Shown one piece after another: positions 46,346 to 59,400 of a stretch of 64,000 nucleotides of DNA. The notes under the pieces are model-generated. The model was not told where the DNA came from. It did no database searches and saw only the letters and a program-made list of their open reading frames with translations. Both the position numbers and the translations under genes were made by a program. The DNA is taken from assembly GCF_019925205.1 (NCBI RefSeq), contig NC_083564.1:4159491-4223490 (forward strand), written 5' to 3'. This stretch comes from Metopolophium dirhodum (Eukaryota; Arthropoda; Insecta; Hemiptera; Aphididae). Position 1 is the stretch's first letter, and each line of letters starts with the position of its first letter.

Positions 46346-47280
46346 GAATTGGTGGTGATAAGTTTAAAAAGTAAATATTAGCCCCAAAATAATATGAAAC
46401 CGTTGACGTCTTGTTTGGTTCATAATTGTATGATATGTATATAGTTATACAACCACCGTTTGTAACATACTTGTTATTCATCACAAATAAACGTCCCCAC
46501 GGACATAACCCGAAATTCTCAAGTGTGCGTTGTTTTTTTTCCAGAGCATGAAACCGCTTATGAAAAATCTGGTTACCGGGTCCGATAGTACTCAAAAAAA
46601 ATTTCATAAGTGGTTACCGGTTTTAGGGATTTTATGAATTAGTGGTAATTGATTACCAGTTACCAAAATTATCTCTAAAAATGTGGTTACCAGTTAACGG
46701 TTTGGAAGTGGTTTTAATTCTTCAAGATTACCGGTAACCACTTCGGAAACGGTTTTTTCCATTTATGTTTTTTTCGGAAAATTTTAGTTTTACTTTAATT
46801 TACGCAAAACAAATATCCACTTTATAAAATGGTTCAGGACAAGCTAAATCAAAAAATAAATACCTATATGGCTCAAATTGGGAAAATTTAAGTATAGATG
46901 AGCTCAATCCAACGATTTAAAAACTGCGTTCCAAGGGTGAATACATTTAACGGACGCCGACTATTTTACCAAGGTTGAAATTTGATTTTACAATTAATAT
47001 ATCTATTGATATTCTTAATCACGCCTATAATCACAATAATGGTCATTGCCTAAATCGCGTTTTATAACTATAATATCCATCCCCACAATAGGAACCTGTG
47101 AAGTACAGCAGTCATTTACTGTTAAACCTAGGTTACCTACACAGGTACATATATACCACACCCACAATCTAGGCCCAAACATTTTCAGTCGCACCCATTA
47201 TTCCGTTAAAATAAATAAAAATAAAAATACACTCTTAATACTTAATACGAAAAAAAAGAAACACTATTTTGTTTATGAGA
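46346..47280. other. Non-coding stretch with GGTTACC-rich patch
   Basis: It holds the probable 5' end of the ORF1 fragment, then a patch rich in GTGGTTACCGGT and its complement (about 46605-46755), then AT-rich sequence. No gene. Confidence 0.4.
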
Positions 47281-47890
47281 ACATCAGAATTTTAGATTTT
47301 GAGCAAAGCACTGAATGTATTGATTTTACAATGTTTTTTTTTTATATATATTTATGTCTGTCATCACTTTTTGGAACAGTAAAAATAATGCTTAAATTTT
47401 CTTCAACATCACCTTTTCTGGCAAGAAAGTGAATCTAGTTGGTACTTGGAGGGGGGGGGGGGGACAAAAGTTCCTAAAAGTTTTCAAATCGTCAGGAAAA
47501 ACAAACAAAAAATTAAGGAAAAACTGAGATTTTTACGCAAGGGTTTAAAAAAAACTCGATTTTGTTTTTTAGTATCCCTAGTGTGTCTCTCTTTTTTATT
47601 CTATAAATGTTGATACAATTTTATTCGTTGGGTTGAAAAGCTTGAAAATTGAAACAAGGTTACTTAAAAGTTGTTATAATAGCAGTTGATAAATATTAAA
47701 GATCTGTAGGTAAAATTTTTTTGATAAGTATTTAAAGTTCATATTTTGACTAAATTTATCAAAATCTCGAAAATGATCAATTATTGTAATTAAACAATTA
47801 TAAAATGTTCAATTTTTATACCTAAGGATCTAAAGGTTAAAACAAATATTCTCGTAAACAGTTGTAACGATGTTAGTAAATTGCATAGGT
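47280..47890 (+). repeat. Dispersed repeat copy interrupted by a hAT element
   Basis: It starts TTTTAGATTTTGAGCAAAG, carries AAGTGAATCTAGTTGGTACT followed by a long G run (47451-47463), and the CTCGATTTTG block. It runs up to the hAT insertion at 47899. Sequence resembling the same family's end, ACGATTCTAAGTGGAGACG, appears at 50430-50466 beyond it. Confidence 0.6.
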
Positions 47891-47898
47891 ATTAAAAC

Positions 47899-49616
47899 CA
47901 GGGCCTTGCACCCGATTTAACCCGAACCCCTAACACCCCTAAACACCTTTAAAAAATCAAACACCCGAAACCCGTATAAGCCGAATGATTCTGTTTTCAT
48001 AACACCCGTTTCGGGTTAACCCGAAATCCCGAATAATTTTTTTTTCTCATTCTTCATGCGACATATCATTTCGTATGTATTTCTTGTGGTGAGTTTGATT
48101 TTGTTGAGTTAAATAATCAATAATAATAATAACAGGAACAATCTAACAAACAATCATAGGTCATTTCTTGAAAATAAAATCCATTAAAATGTTTAATAAT
48201 TTAATTGATTCTGATTAAAATACGAAGTATTTAATTATTTCTTATACCTATTAAATTATATAATTTATTACTTTATTACTTTATTAGTAAAATAAATCCA
48301 AATATAGCCAATAGCAATATAAAATAGACGTGGTCTCAACAAAACTGAAAGTATTGACAGCCGTGACCAAAATACCAAACACTAATAACTAATAATAACT
48401 TGTGTTATTTCATTATTTGCGACGAACTTCCAAAGCGGAATTACCCATGTCCTTTAATATCTAATTTAGTAACTCGAAAATCGTAATACGCGGCTATATT
48501 TATTATTTACCAGTGTTTCGGTAATCACGAAATCATAATTTATATTTTATTTTATTTGTCTATGGCTCAACAGTCAGCGCCCCTATGGACATCTATTTTA
48601 AACATTTTAATATTTTATTATTTATTATATCCATCGACTTGGCGTTGGTATGTGGGAAATTGTACATTTGTAATTTGTATCACATTCGGTTTACGAGTCT
48701 ACGACGCGCCTCTCACTACGTACCTACTCAATTTTCATTTGTATTATTATTTCATCGTACAAACTACAATTTATAAGTACCTATATATTTTTTATATTAC
48801 CTTTTAGTTATAGTATAATAATATTATTCATAATATTTATAAAGATTAATTTTTTTAATTTTTAAGTCATCACAAAATAATCAATACCTATTCTGTTATA
48901 TAGGTACGTAACATTATGCAAAATTAAAATATCAATCTGTTGTAACTGTTGATTTTGTAAAATATACCTATTCATTATATTTTTGTATTTACTTTTAAAT
49001 GGGATTAGGCTCTAGCAAGTTAACTATTTTTTGACCACAGAAAGCCTTGTAAACATTTTGATTTTTGATGACTGTTTTTTGTTTGCTTATCAAATACAAT
49101 TTTTCTGAATATTTTTAATAAGTACAATTTTTTTTTTAATTATGCTAGTATGTAATTAAAGTCCAGTACCTATTTAGATTTTAGACATGTTATATAGTAA
49201 AAAAAAATGAGTTACGTGGACTCTAATGCCTATAATAAAACGAATAGGTAGTTAAATAATTAGTTTCCCATTGTCTTATTTTTTATTAACCTTATAGTTC
49301 ATAGAAAAAGGTAACTACTGTGCATTGATTAACCTAGTTTAGTTAAAAACAAACGTTGCGAATTTGGGTAAAACTTTTATATTTTATTATAAATAACATA
49401 AACATGAACACTTTTTTTTTTTTGGGGGGGGGGTTATCAAAAGTTCTGTTTTATCCAGATTTCTCAGCACCCCTATTAACCAATATTAACCCAAATAATA
49501 ACGGTTTTAAAAACCCAAATGTTTGTTTAAATTTTTTATTCGGGTGTTTGAACACCCAAATACATCCAGCACCCAAAACCCGAAACCCGAATAAATGATT
49601 CGGGTGCAAGGCCCTG
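47899..49616. mobile_element. 1.7-kb hAT-type non-autonomous element with perfect 8-bp duplication
   Basis: Left end CAGGGCCTTGCACCCGA, right end CGGGTGCAAGGCCCTG. The terminal 16 bp are exact inverse complements, followed by further CCCGAA/TTCGGG inverted blocks. ATTAAAAC is exactly duplicated at 47891-47898 and 49617-49624. Internal frames are short; no transposase was recognised. Confidence 0.9.
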
Positions 49617-50850
49617 ATTAAAACCAAGAATAACGTTTTTAGTTATTTTGTTGTGATTTAAAAATATTATTTGTGGGTATATGAAACTTTTAGAGCATAA
49701 TATTATATTTTATATGTCTACACAATGACATTTTCAAATGGGATTTTTTGGCAAAAATAAATTTAACCTACTTTAGTAGATATCTACTAACGTCTAATAC
49801 TAAAATTAATCACAATAATATCATAAAATATTAAAATATACCTACTTAGTAATATTATAGACTGAAAGTCGGTCTTCTTTAATCAAGCCAACCAAACCCT
49901 TTTTATGTATCTCTCCATCTATTGTGCTTATTGTAAAAATATTTTATACAGATTGTAAAAATTAAAATGAATATGACAAAAAAAAAGTTCAATAACATTA
50001 ATACCAATATCTTATATTCAAACTATAAACTACTACCACAGTAGTAGGTACCAAATAAGAAGAAAGTCTATTTAAAGATTCAAGATAAATGTCAATCCAA
50101 TCAGTGGTGGTCAGTGTCTTGTATTCCATGGTATAATATGGGAATGAGGAGCCGACGGGGTTTCAGTGTTTAGTCATTCTGTTATCTGCTTGTATTTTGG
50201 CTAAACCTTGTTTATAAATTATCAGAAGTTAGAAACATTTTAAAATAATATTTTAAAAACAAAATTTAAAATAGTACATTCCGAAATATTAGTAATTAGA
50301 ATTTGGAGTAGACCACGAGAATTAAAATAAGTATTTAGTATTCTAGAATAAAAATACAAATAAAAAGTATTTTTTAAGTATTTGAAAAGTATTTGAAATA
50401 CTTAACAAGACTGTATCATTGTACTTATACGAAAAACGATTCTAAGTGGAGACGATTTGTCAGCCTAGGATATTGTATATTATATTTATATCGATATTAT
50501 TAAATATTAATACTGTAGCTGGTTAAGTTGAATTATTATTAGTACATAATAATATATTTTAGACGTTTCAATTAGGTACCTACGAAAAATATTTTTTAAA
50601 TAGATATAACACGAACTAAAATCGTTCTTCTTCGTTTAAATATCTAATTTCGTCCAATTTGAACATAAAATAACTTTTTTCCCGTGTTATTGAGAACCAT
50701 CGAGGGACTGGTTTTAGCATTGCTTCTCCCCCGGTCCCCATCGTTTATTGTGCAAAAAAAAAGCAAAAGTTATTTCACAGCAATAAGCATCCTAGGATGC
50801 ATCCCGCTCCGCTACCAGTGTGCCCTCCTGGGAGCGGTGCTATATAGGTA
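49617..50850. other. AT-rich spacer ending in a dispersed-repeat terminus
   Basis: No gene seen. ACGATTCTAAGTGGAGACG plus TCAGCCTAGG at 50430-50466 is the recurrent end of the dispersed family, so part of this stretch may be the rest of the copy begun at 47280. Confidence 0.4.
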
Positions 50851-52560
50851 GGCTTGCATTAAACTATATATAATTTATATATATATGGCTTAGGGCATGT
50901 CCTATGCAGTTGGTTTCGCGGGCCGACCGGGAATCTCGTCAGTGGTTGTCTTCTCGTTCCCGCCGCACTGAAATCTCGTACTGTCGTCCTTCGCGTTCTA
51001 CTTCGGTCCGCGGATTGTAGTATTGACCTGGGAGGGCGGTCTAGGGAGGTTCCTTTCACCTGTTCCTTCCTCCTTGTCCAGACCAGTACGGGCACTCAAA
51101 CAGGGTATGATTGACCGTGTTGGACTCTCCATCGCAGTGGTAGCAACGCGAGCTGAAAGCCCTGCACATCCGGTACAGATAGTACTGGAAGCAACCGTGA
51201 CCCGTCAGTGCTTGGGTCATGTGGTATATCAGAGACACTTTCGGCACGGTCCTCCTAAGCCACCTGCCTACGTCCAGGATTACGAGTCACGTCCACGACG
51301 CCTTGGATGAACTTTCCGCTTCTCAGTTTTCACCTGGTTTTTAGAAGGGAGTGGTGCCCCAGGGATATTCCCGGTGACCAGTCGGGCCCTAATCCTCAGT
51401 CTCTCCAAGCCAAGAAGGTCAACTGGAGGCATGAAGGCCAGCAGCAGTGCCGCCTTGTCAGACACCGTCCGATATGCCCGTATCGCCCTAAGGGGGGCAG
51501 CAGACATCTGTGGGTGAACGAGGTCTGCCCTGGTTCTAGCCGACGAGGTTACCGATTTGATCCACAATATGGTACTGCGTACAACAGCTGGCTCTCCACA
51601 ATAGAGGTGATAAGCTTGCGCTTCCATTGGCATGAACCCCCAATGTTCGGGTTCGGCGTAAGTCTCGAAAAAGCCACTGCCTAGTTGGATGCCTTTTTCG
51701 CGACGGTTTCCACATGTCTCTTGAACATCAGTCTGCTGTCCATAATGACGCCCAAGTACCTCACGTGCTTTGTCAGGCTGATATCCTGGCCCCCTATCGA
51801 CAACCTCGGGGGGATGTATGCCTGTCTTCTGGTCAGTATAACAGCATCACTCTTTTGGTGGGTGAGCTGGAGACCTCTGCTAGACATCCATCTATCAACC
51901 TGTTCCAACACAGGGTTGATTAGATACTCTAGTAAAGGTCCCGTTCTTGCCACACCAACCACAGCTAGATCATCAGCAAATCCCACTAGGTAGACGCTTG
52001 TAGGTACTCGCATGGCCAATAGATCATTATATGCAGCATTCCACAGGATTGGCCCGAGGACCGAACTCTGAGGAACACCATAGGTCACTGGTCTAGACGA
52101 TCCCGCCTCGTCAACCAATAATAAGCGGTCCGACAACCAGGACCGCAACATCTCGACCAGGTACTCAGGGGTAGACTTCCTCCTAGGGCTGCGTCGATGA
52201 CGGGCCATCGGAGCGTGTTGAAGGCATTTTCACATCCAAAGTAGCAAGCACACAGAGGTCCTTTGTACGCCCTTGCGTTGCGGCTGCACTTGCGATCCCG
52301 AGAACGGACGCAACTGCTGATTCAGTAGAGATGCCTTTCCTGAAGCCAAACTGATTCGGAGCTCTCCTCGTTGCTTGGGCGTCAAATTGACTCTCCAGTC
52401 TTTAGACGAGCAATCATTCCAGCAACTTGCCTGGAGTATCCAGGAGGCATATCGGCCGGTAGGTGAAAGGGGTATCCAAGGGTTTCCCTGGGCCCTTGTG
52501 GATTAGCACAAGTTTTGCCCTCTTCCAGCAAGGTAGGGAAACACGTTGCCACAGAACATA
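50850..52560 (-). mobile_element. R1/I-like LINE, degraded reverse transcriptase and C-terminal zinc knuckle
   Basis: Minus-strand, GC-rich non-LTR element. From about 52550 it shows broken early RT motifs, then VENAFNTLRWP-like sequence near 52215. A clean frame at 52208-51681 follows with YGVPQSSVLGP and FADDLAVV. Then comes a shifted frame (51633-51280) with the helical region after the thumb, and a terminal CCHC knuckle (CYHCDGESNTVNHTLFEC) near 51100-51160. The usual GVPQGS has Ser in place of Gly. Several frameshifts make it inactive. The exact 3' border is unclear. Confidence 0.75.
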
Positions 52561-52904
52561 AAATAACTAGGTATAAGAAAAATTGTGTTTTATATTTTTT
52601 TAGATTTTTTGTTACAGAATAACCTACTTACGTGGAACTTTATTTTCAATTTTCAATCAGTCATGGCTTCAGGAATAGAGGGTTCTACGGAATCCAAAAT
52701 AAATGACGCTATACCAATTTATATACCAGTGTGAAAAATTCAGCTTACAGAAAACGTATGAAGTTAATGACAACGTTACCTAAAAATCTGTCTGAATTAG
52801 ATATTGAAGGTGATTGGTGATCAACGAATGATGGATAAATAAAATGGACTAATACAAAAAATTTTTTTTACAATAAGTACAAGCGCTGTGAGAGTTGATG
52901 GGTT

Positions 52905-53640
52905 GGAGGCTTGAAAGAAGAATCCATCCAATGATGGAACTTCTTGACAGATTTAATTGTTTAATCGTTTAGAAGATCCCTGCATCATTTACGTTTCAAG
53001 CGCCTGCTGGGATCACAAGGAATGTTAAGTACTAACACACAAACCTAACCTAACAAGTGGATTGCGATGGTTAGATAGATTAGAGTGAAAGCGTTTATAA
53101 ACATTTTTGGCTACTTCTTTTACTGTTGGATTGGAGAGATCTTTGTGGAATGTATCGTTTGATACATAGAAAGGAGCTTTTGTGATTTGACGGAGACATT
53201 TGGATTTTTTTTATATTTGAGGGCTTAGCTGAACCCCAGAGCTGTATGCCATATGACCATATTGGTTTTAGGCGAAGTTTATATAGGAGGATTTTATTGT
53301 TTAGTTGTATGTTTTTGGAAGTTATAGGAGGAACCGCATCTGGCGGGATCGGTTATTGTTGAGGGTAATACGCGCTATTAGTATGGTGGTCCCAGGTCAG
53401 TCTTTTATCCAGTTGGAGACTTAGATAGCGAACATTCTGTGGGATGGGTAGATTATTGAGAGTTTTGAGCATTGTCTTAATGTGAAAGTGCAGAGTGTGG
53501 ATTTTGATTAATTTATTTTGATTCCCCATTCCTTGTACCATGTTTGTAGTAGGTTATTAAGGTGTGATTGGATTAGGTTTTATGCTATTTCAGGTTCCGA
53601 GTGTAAGGCGAGAATTGCTTTATCATCCGCAGTCACCTGT
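52905..53640 (-). mobile_element. 3' fragment of a Jockey-like LINE
   Basis: Minus-strand remnant of reverse transcriptase C-terminal sequence: NVRYLSLQLDKRLTWDHH near 53400-53440 parallels KYLGPTLDKRLTWSPHIK of the LINE at 39.2-40.7 kb. Downstream, IQLWGSAK-like sequence lies near 53230. Many stops. It abuts the right inverted repeat. Confidence 0.6.
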
Positions 53641-53828
53641 GAGCCTTGGAAATTTAAAAAACATTTGCTTAAAAAATTGTTTAGATCATTTTTGAATTTT
53701 TGAAAAAAAAAACAAATATTATGTTATTCAATCAGAATTTCCATAATTATTACTGTAAAAATACTGCATTTAAATATATTGATTTTCCACGGAGATACTG
53801 AGGGTGATACGGGATTTTTGGGACATAC
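53640..53828 (-). repeat. Right copy of the ~190-bp long inverted repeat
   Basis: Inverse complement of 42058-42250, ending GATTTTTGGGACA at 53816-53828. Blocks shared in order include CCGTATCACCCT, GTGGAAAATCAATATATTTA (ATGGAAAATC in the left copy), AATTCTGATTGAATAACA and TCAAAAATGATCTAAACAAT. Confidence 0.75.
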
Positions 53829-53999
53829 CTGCTGTTTACTGTAAATAATATATTATTATGATTTTTCAGTTTAATTAAGTATTAATTATTACTATCGTCA
53901 TATAAAAATAATACATAAATTTAAATCATTTTTATTTTTATCTAGTTCTTGTTCTGAAATTATGACTTTATGCCTCGGACTTTTTGGTTGTCTATCGGT

Positions 54000-54250
54000 A
54001 GCAAAACATGGATACTAAACAAGGAAGAACAACGAACAGTCAAAAGTTTTGAAATGCGGTGTTGGAGAAGGATGCTGAGAGTGAGTTGGATAGAATACTA
54101 CACACCGTACCAACGAAAGCATACTCAGTGAAATAGATGAGCGCAGAAACTCAAAACCATCTACAGAAAAAGACGATGAAACATAATGTGTTACATATAT
54201 TGAGGCACGAAAATGAGCTAATTTATTGAATAATAGAAAGGAAAATTGAA
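54000..54250 (+). pseudogene. LINE reverse-transcriptase C-terminal remnant
   Basis: Plus-strand frame with SFEMRCWRRMLRVSWIE, a hallmark of the region after the polymerase in CR1/RTE-type insect LINEs, followed by a decayed continuation with stops. It is a different clade from the Jockey pieces nearby. Confidence 0.65.
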
Positions 54251-56462
54251 GATAAAAAGTTATGTTATGTAAAAGGTAAACTTAATTTGCCAAACAAATG
54301 ATTTTCTATGCTTAACTATCAAGCTACACCCAACTGTGGAGAGCGCATGTCCAACTGCAAAATCAACCTTAAGAATTGAATACCATGAGAAAAAGTTCTT
54401 TAGTTAATTGATATTTTATTATGATTAATAATTAAACTAGTTATTTGACAGACATCACATCATTAGGGCAAGTTAATGTAACTAAAAACGAATCGAGATT
54501 TCATGACATGGTTTGCACTATTCAGTAGGTAACCACTATTTTGAAAATAAAATTTGTTACACACTCAAACAGTATATTATTCAAATGTATATATATTGAG
54601 TTATAAGAGCTTTTTGTAAGATTTTAACATGTTTATACATGCTATACAATTTTTTTATGCACATTAAAAATTTTAATTTTTTGCACTTTCAAACTATAGG
54701 TTATAGTTAAACTACACATAAGTGCTGGAACATTAATTATACTCTTTTATCACAGAACAAACTACTTTTAATATACTAGGTCAATTATTAGTATTCCATG
54801 ACGATAAGTTATATATAATATGTATTCAGAGAAACAATATACAAACATACACTTTTTTAACTCAGTACAATGTACATAATTAACACATAAATATATTTTT
54901 AAATTCTGTTTGAGGAACATGAAACTTGACTTTCAAATTCCAGTCTAACAATTTTTTGAACTTCACTTTTTTTTTTGTTATAACAACTATTTAGAATATC
55001 ATTCTCGGAATAGTGGATTTTTTTTAGTCATTTTGATGTTTTTACTTGTATTTTAATTCCAAAATTAACTAAACTCAAAGCTGGGCATTAATGAGTTAAT
55101 AGTTTAAGAGTTAAATTATTTTTAACTTATTAACTTAACTTACTAGTTTCCTGCTTTAATTAACTTAATTCTTTTGTATAATTGTATCCAAGTTAACTTA
55201 AATACAACTTATTTTATATAAAATCGATCAATCAAAAAATGATTTTCTAAATATGGGTTATCATAAAAAAAATTAAGCTGTATTGCACATGAGCAAAATA
55301 AATAAGTTAAAAAATGTTAATTATAGGAATTTATGATCCATTAGTCTAGTCCCACCAGTTCCACAAACTAAATTGAAAAATATTTACAGGGTTATGAGTG
55401 ATAGGGTTCCCTGTTTCCGCCAACACACAGTATATAATATAATATTCACCACTTAGGGCCGTTCTTACAATGTTAAGTAAAGTGTCAATTAACGCTAACT
55501 GACTGATAACAGATATTTTACCAGCAGAATTCGGCCGGTTAAGTGTCATTTAACTTTAACCGGACATTGTAAGAACGGCCCTTGGATGTATAATTTTTTT
55601 TTTTAATAAGTAATATAATATACAATCTGTATCAGTTGACACAAAAAGCATATATGCTAAGAGTAAAAAAAAAAATGAGTATTTTTGAACTAAGGATCCA
55701 CCTAATGGTACCATACTTTCAATTTAGGAGCTTAAGTGCATGTTAGTTACGTAAAAGATCTTGACACCACTTACGCTTAAGTAACCTTGTATGGTAAATT
55801 TTAAATATATAGGTTTCTTTACAATTTCTATATGATTTAGAAATTTAATTTTTAAATTATAAATCTAAACAATACGGTAAGCCCTAAGCACATTTACACT
55901 CAAATTTAAATTTAAATGAACCCAGCGTAAAATATGAATACAGTTCTAAAATGATGCAGCCCTATATGTTTTAAATTACATACATAGACATAATGTATAA
56001 AACATGAAATTATGTATAGGGTACTGACAAAGTTATAAAGTATACCCTGTTTCTGTGGGCACACAGTGTACATGTAGATTATATAGAATAAAAAGTATAT
56101 AATAAGGCCAATTATGGCATTTCTAGTAATTCAAACTTGATTTTACACTACTAATTATATATTATTAAAACAAAATTAAAGCATTACAAACTATGTAAAT
56201 TTAATTAATATCTTTTCATTCTTTATACTATTTAAGATAAATTCGATTTTTTTCTTCTTTATTGAATCCTGAAAAAACTATATTATGATATATTTTATAT
56301 TAAAATTAAAAATATATTTAATCTATTCTCAATGTTTGTCAATAGCTTTTACATTTAACACAAAATACAATATGTTATAATTTTACTTGATAAATTAGAC
56401 AATTAATCAGATGTTAAATTACATTATATTTGTAACAATTTGATTTAAAATAAATTGGTGTT
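54251..56462. other. AT-rich spacer downstream of the Sry-alpha-like gene
   Basis: About 2.2 kb with no recognisable gene. It contains one MITE (55455-55582) and presumably the 3' UTR of the minus-strand gene that ends at 56463. Confidence 0.5.
55455..55582. mobile_element. Short MITE with AGGGCCGTTCTTACAATGT ends
   Basis: AGGGCCGTTCTTACAATGT at 55455 is an exact inverse complement of ACATTGTAAGAACGGCCCT ending at 55582. Inside, GTTAAGTAAAGTGTCAATTA-like blocks are also inverted. 128 bp, no ORF. The right end matches that of the element ending at 27750. No clear target duplication. Confidence 0.75.
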
Positions 56463-59400
56463 TTAACAGCATTTCTTAACACTTATAATCTTATTATCAA
56501 CATCTTCTAGATCTTGTATTCTTGTAGGAGTATCAATACCTATTTCTTCCCATATATTTACTTTATTTATATTATCCTTATTCATATTGAATGACTCATG
56601 AATAAAGTTATCTAAAATGTCTACCAAACATAATATTGTTACAATACTATTTTTTATAACTATTTTAAATATTATACAAAAAATATATTTAAAAATATTT
56701 ACTTGTAAGATCCATTGTAACAATATTATCATAGGTTGTTTCATTAGTAGAGGGTAAACAATTATAATCTTGATGACACAGTTTATTAGAAATTTTACGT
56801 TCTGACTTATTGTAGAATGATTTTTGACCTTGAATAGTTGTAAGCAACAAATTCAGATCATCATTATTATCTAGGTCATCATTTTGTAACAAACTCAGCG
56901 AGGATTGTTTTGTCTTAGATAAAATATAATATGTATTTTCTAATTCAGACACTATAAAAAAATTAATTAATATATAAGAAAAAGATATAATATTATATAT
57001 TCAAATATTCAAATATACTAAAATGTAGGCATAAACAATGTTAAAAAGCTTAACAATTAAAAACCAATTACAATATATTACTTACAACTTTTATCTTCCA
57101 GCATATCAGAAATTATAGTTTGAATATTTTTCAAATATTTGATTACAATTGCACATCTTTTAAGTAACTGATTTTTAGTTGAATCATTATAACTGTGACT
57201 TGTTTTTTGATTATAGATTAAACATGCATTATACTCTCTCAGAGCTAAAATAAAACATTTCAGTACTATATAATAAAGATGTATCGAAAGTATATTTTTA
57301 CCATTTTTATACTGCTTGTAAGTCATAGAAAGTTCTTTATTTTCAGAAAGGGCCAGTGTAAATATTTTTTCAATAAACTTTGAAAAATTATTCATTCCAT
57401 TTAACAAATATACATATAAATCCATGTTGGCATTTGGATCACTCTTTTGGATAGTATCAATAATATTCATAGAAGTTTCTATTGTTGTCTAATTACAAAT
57501 ATAACTATTAACTAGTAATAAAAACTTAAGTTCAAAAACATTACTTGAATGAATGCATAGGGATCGACGATTTTGTCTAGAAGATTTTGTATTTCACAAA
57601 TCTCACAAACCCAATGGTTTATTAGCAGCTTTAAAAATGTTTTTTTCACTAATGAAGTCGGATCTAAATAAAACTCAATAATAGCTGGTACCATATCACT
57701 GTCCAAAAGTTCCAAGCTTGATATACACGATTTTAAAGGAATAACATCTAAATACATTTATAAATATTAAAGTAAGACACAATAAAAAATAATTGATTGT
57801 ATTAAATAAATATTCAAGTTGATGCAGGGACAGTCTTAGTGACTACAAAAACCTTGCACCAGTATTTAGTGGTTAAGTGTCTGTCTATACTATTTCATTC
57901 TTTATATTATTAAAACTAAATAAGTCAATATTTTAAAATGGTGATCAGTATACATTATACATTTTGATACATAATTATTTCAAAAAGTTTTTACTTTTTT
58001 AAAAATATTATTTTTTAACTTTTACAGGGGTATTGCGTTAAATACTGATCTAATACTACTTCATCTAAATTTTAAAGTTTAAATACTTATATAAGTTATA
58101 GGTGGCATAACATCCCACTGGTAAGTCAGAATTCTCTCTCCACTCTGACCTCAAAATCCCAACCATTCATACACTAGCCGCCCACCGTTATAAACCATTT
58201 CATAAAAACATTTTCAACCATTCAAATCCTCTAATACCAAACCTCTCCTCTCTTACTCTTCCTGATAACCCACCCCCACATATTACCTATTGTATACATT
58301 TATTACAGATTGTATATATTCTTGTTTTCTAAAAAAAAAAAAAAAACAATATAAAAGTACCTAAAAATAATAGTTTCAAAAAATTTAAAACTTTTTGAAA
58401 TAGTGTATGCTTAAATATACCACCTTGTATACATTTTATTTGTTTTAAAGAACTAATGATTATTGATTTATAACTTACATTCATCATTTTTACAACAGGC
58501 CACAGAAAATAGTCCAATCTGAATTAGTATGTCAGTATATTTATCCAAATCACAAATCATATTGTGTAAATCTGATGAACTTCTTAGTTGAGTGTCAACA
58601 GAATCTGCACACTTTTTAATCAGTTTTTTGATAGTAAGAAATGGATCATTAAAAATCTAAAATTTTAATAATGTAAAAATTAATATATTAGTAAGTACCT
58701 AATACAAAATAATGTTTTAAAATGTTAGTATTTATTTCATAATTGATATACTATACCTTAAAAATAAGATGCAAAACTGATGTATTAATTCTTCTTTCAA
58801 GAATAGATAATGAGGAAGATAAATAATCATATCGGAAAAAACTATCAGTTTCATTGATATTTATCTTTTCGAATTGTTGAATCGCTGTTAAAACCTTTAA
58901 TAATAAGTAAAATTGATCTAAATATTAAAATATTACATATTTATATTGTAAAAATTTTTTACATGTTTAGATGAAGATGTTATTTCTAAGTTGTCTATTG
59001 TATCTGCAACTTTAGCAATAGTTATAGCTTGAAATAAAATTTTATTGATATTAGATTTAATAAGTTCAAAATGATCCCTATTGCTTAGCGCATTTAAAAC
59101 AATATTCATTTGATCGATGAATTTTCCTGGATGTTCATCCACGTCAGTTAAATCTATCATTTCCAAACAGTCTTCCAACTTATAAAAACATTTTTGAATC
59201 CGCTTAATTATGTACATGCTTAAAACCTAATATGAATAAATGCTTAGTATTAGGTATTCAAATATTAATATCAAATATAAAATTAATTAATACTACACAG
59301 CAAAATCAATAAATATACATACCTTTTCAAAGTTTAGAACTTTATTTTGTTCTGATATAGTTGTTTCATACAAGAGGAGACATTTTTGAATTTGACTTAA

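Noticed and set aside
47046..47432. 128-codon plus-strand open frame
   Set aside because: It overlaps the dispersed repeat and is rich in Ile/Asn/Lys/Phe as expected from AT-rich random sequence.
48556..48807. Overlapping hydrophobic open frames inside the hAT element
   Set aside because: AT-rich composition gives Phe/Tyr/Ile-rich frames; no transposase motif seen.
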